The position numbers were made by a program, and so were the translations under genes. The notes beneath the pieces were generated by a model that worked only from the letters and a program-made list of their open reading frames with translations, was not told the DNA's origin and ran no database searches. A stretch of 5,407 nucleotides of DNA from positions 1-5,407 of the forward strand of contig WJOQ01000343.1 of the NCBI GenBank assembly GCA_009618505.1. The letters run 5' to 3'. This DNA comes from Clostridia bacterium. GTDB taxonomy: Bacteria; Aerophobota; Aerophobia; Aerophobales; AE-B3A. The number at the start of each line of letters is the position of its first letter. The first letter of the stretch is position 1. Below are positions 1-5,407 of the stretch, piece by piece.

Positions 1-222
1 GGCAGGAGCTCTGCCGTGAGCTACCTCTACCATATCAAAATCAAAGTAATCGTAAGCAACTACAGAGCAACCCACCGGGCAAATACCGATCACCTTCTGG
101 CGGATTCCTAGCTCATCGACAATCTCACAAATCAATCGATGCACAATTCCATGGCCGCATCCTGGGCAATAATGGGTGGGGCGATTCTTCATTGATTGTG
201 GTCTTCCAAATTTTGCTTTCAA
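1..222 (-). CDS. korB: 2-oxoacid:ferredoxin oxidoreductase, beta subunit (KorB-type), N-terminal part
   Basis: This is the N-terminal 74 codons of the thiamine-diphosphate-binding beta subunit of a cytoplasmic 2-oxoacid:ferredoxin oxidoreductase. The enzyme interconverts 2-oxoacids with acyl-CoA and CO2 using ferredoxin. The stretch HYCPGCGHG (Cys19 and Cys22), then PVGCS (Cys52) and HGRAP, match the start of KorB proteins; these cysteines are the expected 4Fe-4S ligands. An extra Cys48 sits just before PVGC. The rest of the protein, including the main diphosphate/metal motif, lies beyond the left edge. I chose the TTG at 220-222: it is preceded by an AAAGGG six bases away, an in-frame TAG sits directly upstream, and the added residues (FGRPQS before the CPGC region) fit the family's usual N-terminus. 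The alternative is ATG at 190-192, with a weaker GGAAG at a longer distance. It lies 10 bases after lptE, so it is probably cotranscribed. The exact substrate (2-oxoglutarate or another 2-oxoacid) cannot be decided from this fragment. Confidence 0.88.
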   Translation of the reverse strand, partial: MKAKFGRPQSMKNRPTHYCPGCGHGIVHRLICEIVDELGIRQKVIGICPVGCSVVAYDYFDFDMVEVAHGRAPA

Positions 223-228
223 CTATTT

Positions 229-234
229 CCCTTT
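229..234 (-). promoter_or_regulatory. Ribosome binding site supporting the TTG start of korB
   Basis: On the minus strand the bases AAAGGG overlap the lptE stop codon (TAA at 233-235) and end six bases before the TTG at 220-222. The spacing is normal for a Shine-Dalgarno site. It supports the TTG over the downstream ATG at 190-192 and suggests that ribosomes ending lptE could restart on korB. Confidence 0.55.
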
Positions 235-739
235 ATCCTTCTGCAATTGAATTAACTAATTCTATCAGTTCTTGCCCGATTTTTTTGCCAGTTTCTCTAA
301 CAGCTTCATCCTCTGTCTGTATCATTTCCATCGAAGAGTAAGAGGTTATTGCCCCCAAACTCTCCTCCCATATAGTCTTTCCATCTTTTACTGAAATTAG
401 AGACACCGCAATATCCATTCTTACTCTATATTCCTCCACAGCTATGGCAGCTTCGGACAGAGGCTCGTTGAAATAGTGAGTAATTTTTCCCTGTAAAATC
501 AAATCAGCCTCTTCCTCTTCTGTTATCTCTAGCCGTCCATCAAGAATAAACTCCTCTCTGATGGACCTGGTAACGGTTTCCTCGAGCCCGTACTGGAAAG
601 TTTCATTAGCAAAGAGAGGTATAGCTATTTTTGTTCCGGAAGGGATAGCCAACCATTGGTAGCTACATCCTCCTAAAAGAACCATCAATAAAGAAAAGAA
701 TATCAACCATCCTTTTTGCCTGATCACTTTTTTGTGCAT
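233..739 (-). CDS. lptE: LptE-like LPS-assembly lipoprotein
   Basis: This 168-residue protein has a bacterial lipoprotein signal: basic start (residues 1-9), hydrophobic core (about 11-22) and lipobox LGGC with the acylated Cys at 25. After the Cys come features of the LptE family: a short strand with conserved P/N residues (IAIPLFANETFQYGLEE, about 38-54), a helix ending in FILDGRLEI (64-72), and a strand region EADLILQGKI. LptE is the outer-membrane lipoprotein that plugs and helps assemble the LptD translocon for lipopolysaccharide. In distant phyla the same fold is annotated only as LptE-family or hypothetical lipoprotein, so the exact role is inferred. Start ATG 737-739 has a strong AGGGAGG four bases upstream. 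It sits 38 bases after coaBC and 10 bases before korB. Its presence is the best evidence that the host is diderm. LptD is not in the window. Confidence 0.82.
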   Translation of the reverse strand: MHKKVIRQKGWLIFFSLLMVLLGGCSYQWLAIPSGTKIAIPLFANETFQYGLEETVTRSIREEFILDGRLEITEEEEADLILQGKITHYFNEPLSEAAIAVEEYRVRMDIAVSLISVKDGKTIWEESLGAITSYSSMEMIQTEDEAVRETGKKIGQELIELVNSIAEG

Positions 740-743
740 AAAT

Positions 744-750
744 CCTCCCT
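744..750 (-). promoter_or_regulatory. Strong ribosome binding site of lptE
   Basis: AGGGAGG on the minus strand ends four bases before the lptE ATG (737-739). It lies in the 38-base gap after coaBC. No promoter-like hexamers or terminator hairpin are visible in that gap, so it fits an intra-operon spacer. Confidence 0.7.
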
Positions 751-777
751 GAATTAGTCAGAAGTTCTTTCTGGCTC

Positions 778-1989
778 TTACAGACTCTGGCTCTCCATGA
801 GCTCCTTTATTTTGTTCCATACTGCTCGAGCTACTTCTCTCTTGCTCCTTCTGGATAGGTGCTCCACTTTACCTTTATTATTTATTAAGGTCACTATATT
901 AGTGTCCCCCTCAAAACCAGCTCCTTCCTCAGTTATATTATTAGCCACTATCAAATCAAGGCTTTTTTCTTTTAATTTTCTCATGGCTTCTTTTTCTAAA
1001 TCCTTTGTTTCGGCGCAAAATCCCACCAGAATCTTATTTTCTTTTCTCTGTCCCAATTCCCTTAAGATATCGGGGTTCTGCGCTAGCTCCAGAATGAACT
1101 TTTTCTGGGTAGTTTTCTTGATTTTCCCATTTTCTTTCTTGGCCGGAGCATAATCAGAAACAGCAGCACTCATCACTATTCCATCGGCCTCTCCCATTTT
1201 TTCTCTTACCATATTATGCATTTCCCGTGCTGATTCTACCCAATGAAATTCTACTCCTGAGGGAGGGTCAAGTGAGGTTGGGCCACTAATGAGGACTATT
1301 CTTGCTCCTCGAGATGCCCCTTCTTCAGCCAGAGCGTAACCCATCTTCCCACTGGAATAGTTACTAAGGAAACGAACTCTGTCCAGGGGTTCTCTGGTGG
1401 GACCAGCAGTAACCACAAAGGCTTTACCCACAAAATCATCTCTGGATTGCATGACTCTCTCCAAACATTCTACGATTTCCTGGGGTTCTGTCATCCGCCC
1501 GAGTCCTATCTTTCCATCTGCCAAATCTCCCCTCTCTGGCCCGATGAACTTAAACCCAATTGCCTTTAGACTTCCTATATTTCTCTGTAAGATAGAATTT
1601 TCATACATCATATTATTCATAGCCGGCGCGAGCAAAACAGGAGCCTTAGTAGCCAAAACAATGGTAGTTAGAATATCATCGGCAATTCCATTAGCTATCT
1701 TGCCTATTATATTGGCTGTAGCCGGGGCAATCAGACAGGCATCAGCAAGCTCAGCCAAAGAGAGATGTTCTGCTTTCCTTATATCTCTACTGAATAATTT
1801 CAGGGTAACTTTCTGAGAGGCCAGGTTTTGTAAGGTCAAAGGAGGGAGGAAGTGAGTAGCTGTTTTGGTCATAATCGGATAAACTATGGCTTCTTTCTTT
1901 CTCAGTAATCGGACAATCTCAGCTGCTTTATAGGCAGCGATGCTACCGGTCACCCCCACTAAAATACTCTTATTTCTTAAGGCACCCAT
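778..1989 (-). CDS. coaBC: Bifunctional phosphopantothenoylcysteine decarboxylase / phosphopantothenate-cysteine ligase
   Basis: This 403-residue protein has the full CoaBC length. The N-terminal CoaC flavoprotein domain (about 1-180) decarboxylates phosphopantothenoylcysteine to phosphopantetheine; the C-terminal CoaB domain (about 185-403) joins cysteine to phosphopantothenate using CTP. Visible landmarks are GSIAAYK (15-21), His75 in HLSLAELAD, APATAN (88-93), PAMN with Asn125, GRM (164-166), TAGPTREPLD (194-203), SNYSSGKMG with Asn210, AAVSDY (275-280), Lys289 in GKIKK, NPDIL, and GFCAET. Residue numbers coincide with those I recall for E. coli at 75, 125, 210 and 289, so the alignment is secure. 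Odd point: the position of the E. coli catalytic Cys158 is Asp158 here (LADG in place of LACG, codon GAT). The start ATG overlaps the upstream hydrolase gene by 13 bases, with only a weak GGATGAT nearby, suggesting translational coupling. Both reactions are cytoplasmic. Confidence 0.96.
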   Translation of the reverse strand: MGALRNKSILVGVTGSIAAYKAAEIVRLLRKKEAIVYPIMTKTATHFLPPLTLQNLASQKVTLKLFSRDIRKAEHLSLAELADACLIAPATANIIGKIANGIADDILTTIVLATKAPVLLAPAMNNMMYENSILQRNIGSLKAIGFKFIGPERGDLADGKIGLGRMTEPQEIVECLERVMQSRDDFVGKAFVVTAGPTREPLDRVRFLSNYSSGKMGYALAEEGASRGARIVLISGPTSLDPPSGVEFHWVESAREMHNMVREKMGEADGIVMSAAVSDYAPAKKENGKIKKTTQKKFILELAQNPDILRELGQRKENKILVGFCAETKDLEKEAMRKLKEKSLDLIVANNITEEGAGFEGDTNIVTLINNKGKVEHLSRRSKREVARAVWNKIKELMESQSL

Positions 1990-2624
1990 AATACATCATC
2001 CGATTGGCTTATGAAAAAATTGCAGCTTCTCTCTTTGCCAACAGTAGTAGAAGGACCATGCCCTGGATAAACAACTACTTCATCAGGAAGTGTTAATATT
2101 TTATCCTTAATAGATTTCTGTAACTCTTTAAGGTTACCACCGGCTAGATCTGTCCTTCCTATTCCTCCAGCAAAAAGAGTATCTCCTGAAAAAAGCTTAT
2201 TATCTCCGTATAAACATATACTGCCTGGAGTATGCCCTGCAGTATGCAAAATTCTTAGAGAAAAACCACCTACTCTTATTTCATCTCCTTCTTCTAACAC
2301 CCTGTCAGGTAGACCAAAAGACCTGTCTTTTCCCGTCAGGGCTGATAAATTCAATTCTGCATTCTGCAAAAGAGAAACATCAGCAGAATGAGCTAGTAGG
2401 GGAGCCTCTGTCTTTTCTCGCAGGAGATCATTGGCTCCTATATGGTCTATATGAGTATGTGTATTGACAATACTCCTAATCTTCAGCGAATCTTTTCTAA
2501 TTACTTCAATTATTCTCTCGCCTTCTTCTCCCGGGTCAACAACAATGGCCTCTTTATCCTTTTCATCCCATAATATATAACAGTTAGCCTCAAATATTCC
2601 CACCACCACTTTCTTTACCTTCAT
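1977..2624 (-). CDS. MBL-fold metallo-hydrolase, glyoxalase II-like (YcbL/GloB type)
   Basis: This 215-residue cytoplasmic protein belongs to the metallo-beta-lactamase superfamily. It carries the complete dinuclear metal site: HTHIDH (His56, His58, Asp60, His61), His131 in TAGHTPGS, Asp148 in FSGDTLF, and His189 in YPGHGP. The GIGRTDL stretch (154-160) and overall length match the short glyoxalase II-like group, which lacks the C-terminal substrate domain of true glyoxalase II. The substrate is therefore unknown; thioester hydrolysis such as S-lactoylglutathione is only a guess. Short members usually end soon after a conserved ...E(R)..NPF region; here it ends ERSCNFF plus about ten further residues, and those extra codons are the ones overlapping coaBC. 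Start ATG 2622-2624 has an AAGG six bases upstream, right after the apt stop. Hydrolases of this type are often found in recJ-apt clusters. Confidence 0.9.
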   Translation of the reverse strand: MKVKKVVVGIFEANCYILWDEKDKEAIVVDPGEEGERIIEVIRKDSLKIRSIVNTHTHIDHIGANDLLREKTEAPLLAHSADVSLLQNAELNLSALTGKDRSFGLPDRVLEEGDEIRVGGFSLRILHTAGHTPGSICLYGDNKLFSGDTLFAGGIGRTDLAGGNLKELQKSIKDKILTLPDEVVVYPGHGPSTTVGKERSCNFFISQSDDVLWVP

Positions 2625-2634
2625 TTAAAACCTT

Positions 2635-3150
2635 CTAGCTGTACTTAATCAATGAGAGAACATCATATCCCTTAAGTCTATCTCTTCCCTTTAAAGAGAC
2701 AAGCTCAATCAAAAAACAAGCCCCTACTATCTTCCCTCCTAGTTCTTCTACTAATTTACAAATGGCTCCGGCTGTCCCCCCGGTAGCCAAAAGGTCATCA
2801 AGAACGAGAACCTTGTCACTCTTTTTAACCCCATCCTGGTGAATCTCCAGAGTATCTTCTCCATACTCCAGTTCATAGCTGACTTTCTCCACCCTATAGG
2901 GAAGCTTGCCTGGCTTACGAACCGGTACAAAACCTGCCCCCAACTCATAAGCAACCCCTCCACCCAGAATAAATCCACGTGCCTCAGCGCTAACCACTAC
3001 ATCAATTTTCTCGCTTCTATAAGGTTCAGCCAAAAGCCCTATTGCCTTCTTCAAATAATTTGCATCTCGCAATAGAGGAGTAATGTCCCTGAACAATATT
3101 CCCTTTTTAGGAAAGTCCTGAATGTTCCTGATTTTCTCTGATAACTCCAT
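2635..3150 (-). CDS. apt: Adenine phosphoribosyltransferase
   Basis: This protein converts adenine and PRPP to AMP plus pyrophosphate (purine salvage, cytoplasm). With the start chosen here it has 171 residues, the usual length. Landmarks are NIQDFPKKGILFRDITPLL (9-27), SAEARGFILG (54-63), RKPGKLP (78-84), YELEYGEDTLEIH (92-104), and the PRPP-binding loop VLVLDDLLATGGT (114-126). The open frame extends upstream to an ATG at 3181-3183, adding 11 residues. I prefer ATG 3148-3150 because a strong GAGGAGG lies eight bases upstream and because the protein then begins MELSEKIRNI as family members do. It overlaps the end of recJ by 44 bases and is followed after 10 bases by the MBL hydrolase. The recJ-apt pairing is seen in many bacteria. 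Confidence 0.96.
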   Translation of the reverse strand: MELSEKIRNIQDFPKKGILFRDITPLLRDANYLKKAIGLLAEPYRSEKIDVVVSAEARGFILGGGVAYELGAGFVPVRKPGKLPYRVEKVSYELEYGEDTLEIHQDGVKKSDKVLVLDDLLATGGTAGAICKLVEELGGKIVGACFLIELVSLKGRDRLKGYDVLSLIKYS

Positions 3151-4846
3151 TGCTATTTCCTCCTCGTACATCCTTAATTTCAAGTTGTAATGTTTCCCTT
3201 CCCTTCCATCGATTTATGGTGGGAGTGAAAATCATATCCATATCTCCTGACCTCATTATCCTCTTACCCTCTTCACTAAGGCTAAAAGCTATAGCCTCGA
3301 ACCTTTCTCCTCCTTCTTTCGCACCAATCACTGCCTTAATAAACTTCTTGTTAAATTCGGGCGAAGAAAAAGGACACAGTCCTTCTCCTAAAAATAGAGG
3401 CTGAGGATTCTCCGAACCATAGGGCAAAAGAAGCTCCATATCCTCAAAGAAATCACTTTCCAATTCTTTCAGACTTACTCTGGCGTCTATAAAATAGGTA
3501 GGAACCAAATCTTCTGGAGAAAGCGTCTCCTCAGCTAACTCATTCAATCTATCCTTTAGTATAGTTATATTCTTTATCGGTATCATCATTCCTGCCGCCA
3601 TTTTATGCCCTCCGAAACTGAGAAGTAAATCTTCGCATGCCTGAAGCGCATTAAAAATGGAAAATTTAGGAATACTCCTGGCCGAACCTCTAGCTACGTC
3701 TCCCTGAGGGGAAAAAATAACTGCCGGGCGGAAGTATTTTTCTCTAACATAAGAAGCTAATAGACCAATTAATCCCGGATGCCAGCCATCCTTAATAAGA
3801 ATAATCACCGACTCTTTAGTTTCGGGAAGAAGTTTGTCTGCCTCTCTACGCATACTTCCCTGTATTTTCTGTCGTTGTCTGTTCTCTGCGTCAAGATTCC
3901 TAGCTAATTTAATAGCTTCTCCCCAAGAAGTGGAAAGAAGAAGTTTCACTGCCTTTCTACTCAAAGAGAGCCGTCCGCAGGCATTGAGCCTGGGGGCAAG
4001 AATGAATCCTATGTGACCTCCCTTGATTTCCTTCCCATCCAGTCCAGTAATCTCAATCAGAGCTCTTAATCCAAGATTAGAGGTTTGATTAAGACGTTCC
4101 AGACCAAACTTTACCAAAATTCTGTTCTCACCTTTTAGAGAAACAACGTCAGCAATAGTTCCCAGGGCTACCAGATCTAGATAATCCCAGGGCTCTACCT
4201 TTTTAGAAGAAGATTTTTGAGCGAGAGCCTGAATAAGCTTAAAGGCAACTCCTACCCCGGCTAACTCTTTGAAAGGATAGGAACAATCTGGTTGGTGGGG
4301 ATCGAGAACAGCATAAGCAGAAGGGACTCTTGCTTTAACTCGGTGGTGGTCGGTAACTATAACATCCAGACCCAGACTATTTGCATAATCTATCTCCTGG
4401 ATACAGGAAATCCCGCAATCGCAGGTGATAACCAGGTCTATCCCCATTTCTACTGCTTTATCCAATGAGCTTTTGTTTAACCCATATCCCTCCTTTTCTC
4501 TGTGAGGAATATAAAAGTAAGCAGAAACTCCCGAGCTACGTAAGAACTGCAATAAAAGAGTAGTAGCTGAGATTCCATCTACATCATAGTCACCATAGAT
4601 GAGAATCCTCTCTTTCCTGGAGATGGCTTCAGTAATCCTCTGGACGGCCCTATCCATCCCCTTCATTAAAAATGGATCTTGCAGATGCTTCAGGGAAGGA
4701 TAAAGAAACCTTTTAACCTCTTCGCTCTCTACTATCCCCCGATTATGTAGAAGTTGAACCATTAAAGGAGGAAAACCCCATTCTCTAGACAAAAAAAGGC
4801 GTTTCTCTCTCTCCAAGGGCTCCTGGATAATCCATTTTCTGTCCAT
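3107..4846 (-). CDS. recJ: Single-stranded-DNA-specific 5'-3' exonuclease RecJ
   Basis: This 579-residue protein matches the full length of RecJ, a DHH-superfamily nuclease that degrades single-stranded DNA 5' to 3' in recombinational and mismatch repair. The DHH domain shows the metal-binding motifs YGDYDVDG (84-91), CDCGIS around Asp143 (142-147), TDHH (165-168), and LDPH (181-184) followed by ELAGVGVAFKL (194-204). Further on are GTIADVVSL (229-237), LAPRLNACGRL (283-293), GWHPGLIG (354-361), and the DHHA1 motif GGHKMAAGM (412-420). The remaining about 150 residues form the C-terminal OB-like domain. All catalytic residues are present. ATG 4844-4846 is the only possible start: an in-frame TAG lies two codons upstream. 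Its Shine-Dalgarno is weak (AGAG, four bases away). It is the first gene after a strong promoter and overlaps apt by 44 bases. Confidence 0.97.
   Translation of the reverse strand: MDRKWIIQEPLEREKRLFLSREWGFPPLMVQLLHNRGIVESEEVKRFLYPSLKHLQDPFLMKGMDRAVQRITEAISRKERILIYGDYDVDGISATTLLLQFLRSSGVSAYFYIPHREKEGYGLNKSSLDKAVEMGIDLVITCDCGISCIQEIDYANSLGLDVIVTDHHRVKARVPSAYAVLDPHQPDCSYPFKELAGVGVAFKLIQALAQKSSSKKVEPWDYLDLVALGTIADVVSLKGENRILVKFGLERLNQTSNLGLRALIEITGLDGKEIKGGHIGFILAPRLNACGRLSLSRKAVKLLLSTSWGEAIKLARNLDAENRQRQKIQGSMRREADKLLPETKESVIILIKDGWHPGLIGLLASYVREKYFRPAVIFSPQGDVARGSARSIPKFSIFNALQACEDLLLSFGGHKMAAGMMIPIKNITILKDRLNELAEETLSPEDLVPTYFIDARVSLKELESDFFEDMELLLPYGSENPQPLFLGEGLCPFSSPEFNKKFIKAVIGAKEGGERFEAIAFSLSEEGKRIMRSGDMDMIFTPTINRWKGRETLQLEIKDVRGGNSNGVIRENQEHSGLS
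3159..3165 (-). promoter_or_regulatory. Ribosome binding site that sets the apt start
   Basis: GAGGAGG on the minus strand ends eight bases before ATG 3148-3150. It lies inside the recJ coding region, near its end, and decides the shorter apt start over the ATGs at 3181-3183 and 3169-3171, neither of which has a comparable site. Confidence 0.72.
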
Positions 4847-4874
4847 TGAACTCTATTTATCTTCCTTTCCCAGA

Positions 4875-4902
4875 ATTATAGCCCATTTATAACTTAAGTC
4901 AA
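4875..4902 (-). promoter_or_regulatory. Sigma-70-type promoter driving recJ and the genes after it
   Basis: Reading the minus strand in the 64-base gap between apbE and recJ, a TTGACT box (4897-4902) is followed by exactly 16 bases and a perfect TATAAT box (4875-4880). This is 11 of 12 consensus bases with near-ideal spacing. Transcription should begin near 4868, leaving a leader of only about 22 bases before the recJ ATG. No terminator hairpin is present between the apbE stop (4911-4913) and this promoter, so read-through from apbE may also contribute. The call rests on sequence match only. Confidence 0.75.
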
Positions 4903-4910
4903 CAAATGTC

Positions 4911-5407
4911 TCACTCCATAAATTCTTCCCATCCCTGAGAGGTGAACTTCTTCATTCCCTCACTTATAATCATTCCTTCTACTTCTGGGAGACTCTCAAT
5001 TAGTCTCATTCCCTCTTCAGGTCCCAGAACAAAAACTCCTGTGGCTAGAGCATCTGTTGTAGTAGCATCAGGGCCAATAATCGTTACACTCATCGGTACA
5101 TCCTGAACGGTTAAACCAGTTTTGGGATTAACAATATGAGAGAATCGCTTTCCTTTTAGAGTAAAATACCTTCTATAGTCGCCAGAAGTGGCCACTGCCT
5201 TATCCTTCACTTTTATTATATCAATAATCTTATCCTCATCGCGGGGATCCTGGATACCTATTTGCCATTTTTCCCCTTGCGGGTCAGTCCCTAAACCGTA
5301 CAAGTCTCCTCCTGCGTTGACTAAAGCTCGTTTTATACTATTCTTTTTTAAAGCCTCTATTGCCTTATCCACAGCGTATCCTTTGGCAATTCCTCCTAAA
5401 TCAATTT
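4911..5407 (-). CDS. apbE: FAD:protein FMN transferase (ApbE family), C-terminal part
   Basis: This is the last 165 or so codons of an ApbE-family protein whose start lies beyond the right edge. ApbE proteins move FMN from FAD onto threonines of partner proteins such as Rnf or Nqr subunits, usually outside the cytoplasmic membrane. Visible motifs are IDLGGIAKGYAVDKA at the edge (from 5405), NAGGDLYGLG, ATSGDYRRYF (about 5163-5192), SHIVNPKTG (about 5115-5141), and TTDALATG with the expected metal-binding Asp (about 5037-5060). The family often has Asp or Asn in the HI(I/V)xPxTG motif; here it is Asn. The GTG at 5370-5372 is internal, since the conserved IDLGGIAKGYA stretch precedes it. A signal peptide or lipobox cannot be judged because the N-terminus is missing. 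The gene ends 64 bases before recJ. No flavoprotein target is in the window, so its partner is unknown. Confidence 0.94.
   Translation of the reverse strand, partial: IDLGGIAKGYAVDKAIEALKKNSIKRALVNAGGDLYGLGTDPQGEKWQIGIQDPRDEDKIIDIIKVKDKAVATSGDYRRYFTLKGKRFSHIVNPKTGLTVQDVPMSVTIIGPDATTTDALATGVFVLGPEEGMRLIESLPEVEGMIISEGMKKFTSQGWEEFME

Noticed and set aside
740..777. Possible terminator or promoter in the coaBC-lptE gap
   Set aside because: Only a four-base stem can be drawn, with no T-run, and no -10/-35 pair is visible.
770..794. Direct repeat TCTGGCTCT (770-778 and 786-794) around the coaBC stop
   Set aside because: Only nine bases, two copies, partly coding. No hairpin or T-run, so neither a terminator nor a known element.
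797..1153. Plus-strand open frame of 118 codons
   Set aside because: Lies fully antisense to coaBC, has no recognisable domain, and the opposite frame is a clear conserved enzyme.
1397..1816. Plus-strand open frame of 139 codons
   Set aside because: Antisense shadow of coaBC. Its hydrophobic look comes from the complementary codons.
3151..3183. Longer apt start at 3181-3183
   Set aside because: Has no good ribosome site and adds 11 residues not expected in the family; the GAGGAGG points to 3148-3150.
2839..4016. Three plus-strand open frames (2839-3075, 3150-3404, 3834-4016) and a minus-strand one at 2751-2978
   Set aside because: All are alternative frames within apt or recJ, without family features or plausible neighbours.
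4723..4846. Idea that the recJ region encodes a diverged DHH protein of another function
   Set aside because: Full length, all DHH and DHHA1 motifs and the apt neighbour fit a normal RecJ. The DCG form of motif II falls within normal variation.
5370..5372. GTG as the start of a short apbE gene
   Set aside because: The conserved IDLGGIAKGYA stretch continues upstream in frame to the window edge, so the gene is cut off by the window and does not start here.

Overview
This window reads as an ordinary chromosomal stretch of a diderm (Gram-negative-type), probably anaerobic bacterium. An LptE-like outer-membrane lipoprotein implies an outer membrane. A KorB-type 2-oxoacid:ferredoxin oxidoreductase subunit implies ferredoxin-linked, oxygen-sensitive carbon metabolism. 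By eye the GC content is in the low 40s percent, and the proteins are rich in Lys, Glu and Arg. I cannot name the phylum. The gene mix would fit several poorly cultured anaerobic lineages, but that is inference.

All seven genes lie on the minus strand, so transcription runs from high to low coordinates. In that order they are: the C-terminal part of an ApbE-family flavin transferase (entering at the right edge); recJ (single-strand DNA exonuclease); apt (adenine salvage); an MBL-fold hydrolase of the glyoxalase II-like type; coaBC (two successive steps of coenzyme A synthesis); an LptE-like lipoprotein; and the N-terminal part of korB (leaving at the left edge). A 64-base gap separates apbE from recJ and contains a near-consensus sigma-70 promoter (TTGACT, 16 bases, TATAAT) pointing at recJ. 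From recJ onward the genes are packed: recJ and apt overlap by 44 bases, apt and the hydrolase are 10 bases apart, the hydrolase and coaBC overlap by 13, coaBC and lptE are 38 apart, and lptE and korB are 10 apart. This suggests one six-gene transcription unit starting at recJ. No rho-independent terminator is visible in the window.

The genes do not form one pathway. They are housekeeping functions: DNA repair, purine salvage, cofactor synthesis, envelope biogenesis and central metabolism. CoA made by the coaBC pathway is a substrate of KorB-type enzymes, which is a possible but loose link. The recJ-apt-hydrolase order resembles the recJ-apt-relA-dtd-hydrolase cluster common in Firmicutes and relatives, but without relA and dtd.

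I see no RNA genes, mobile elements, CRISPR arrays or previously undescribed system. The points most worth a second look are an Asp at the position of the catalytic Cys158 in the CoaC domain, the strong promoter before recJ, the shortened recJ-apt cluster, and korB starting at TTG directly behind lptE rather than behind a korA.
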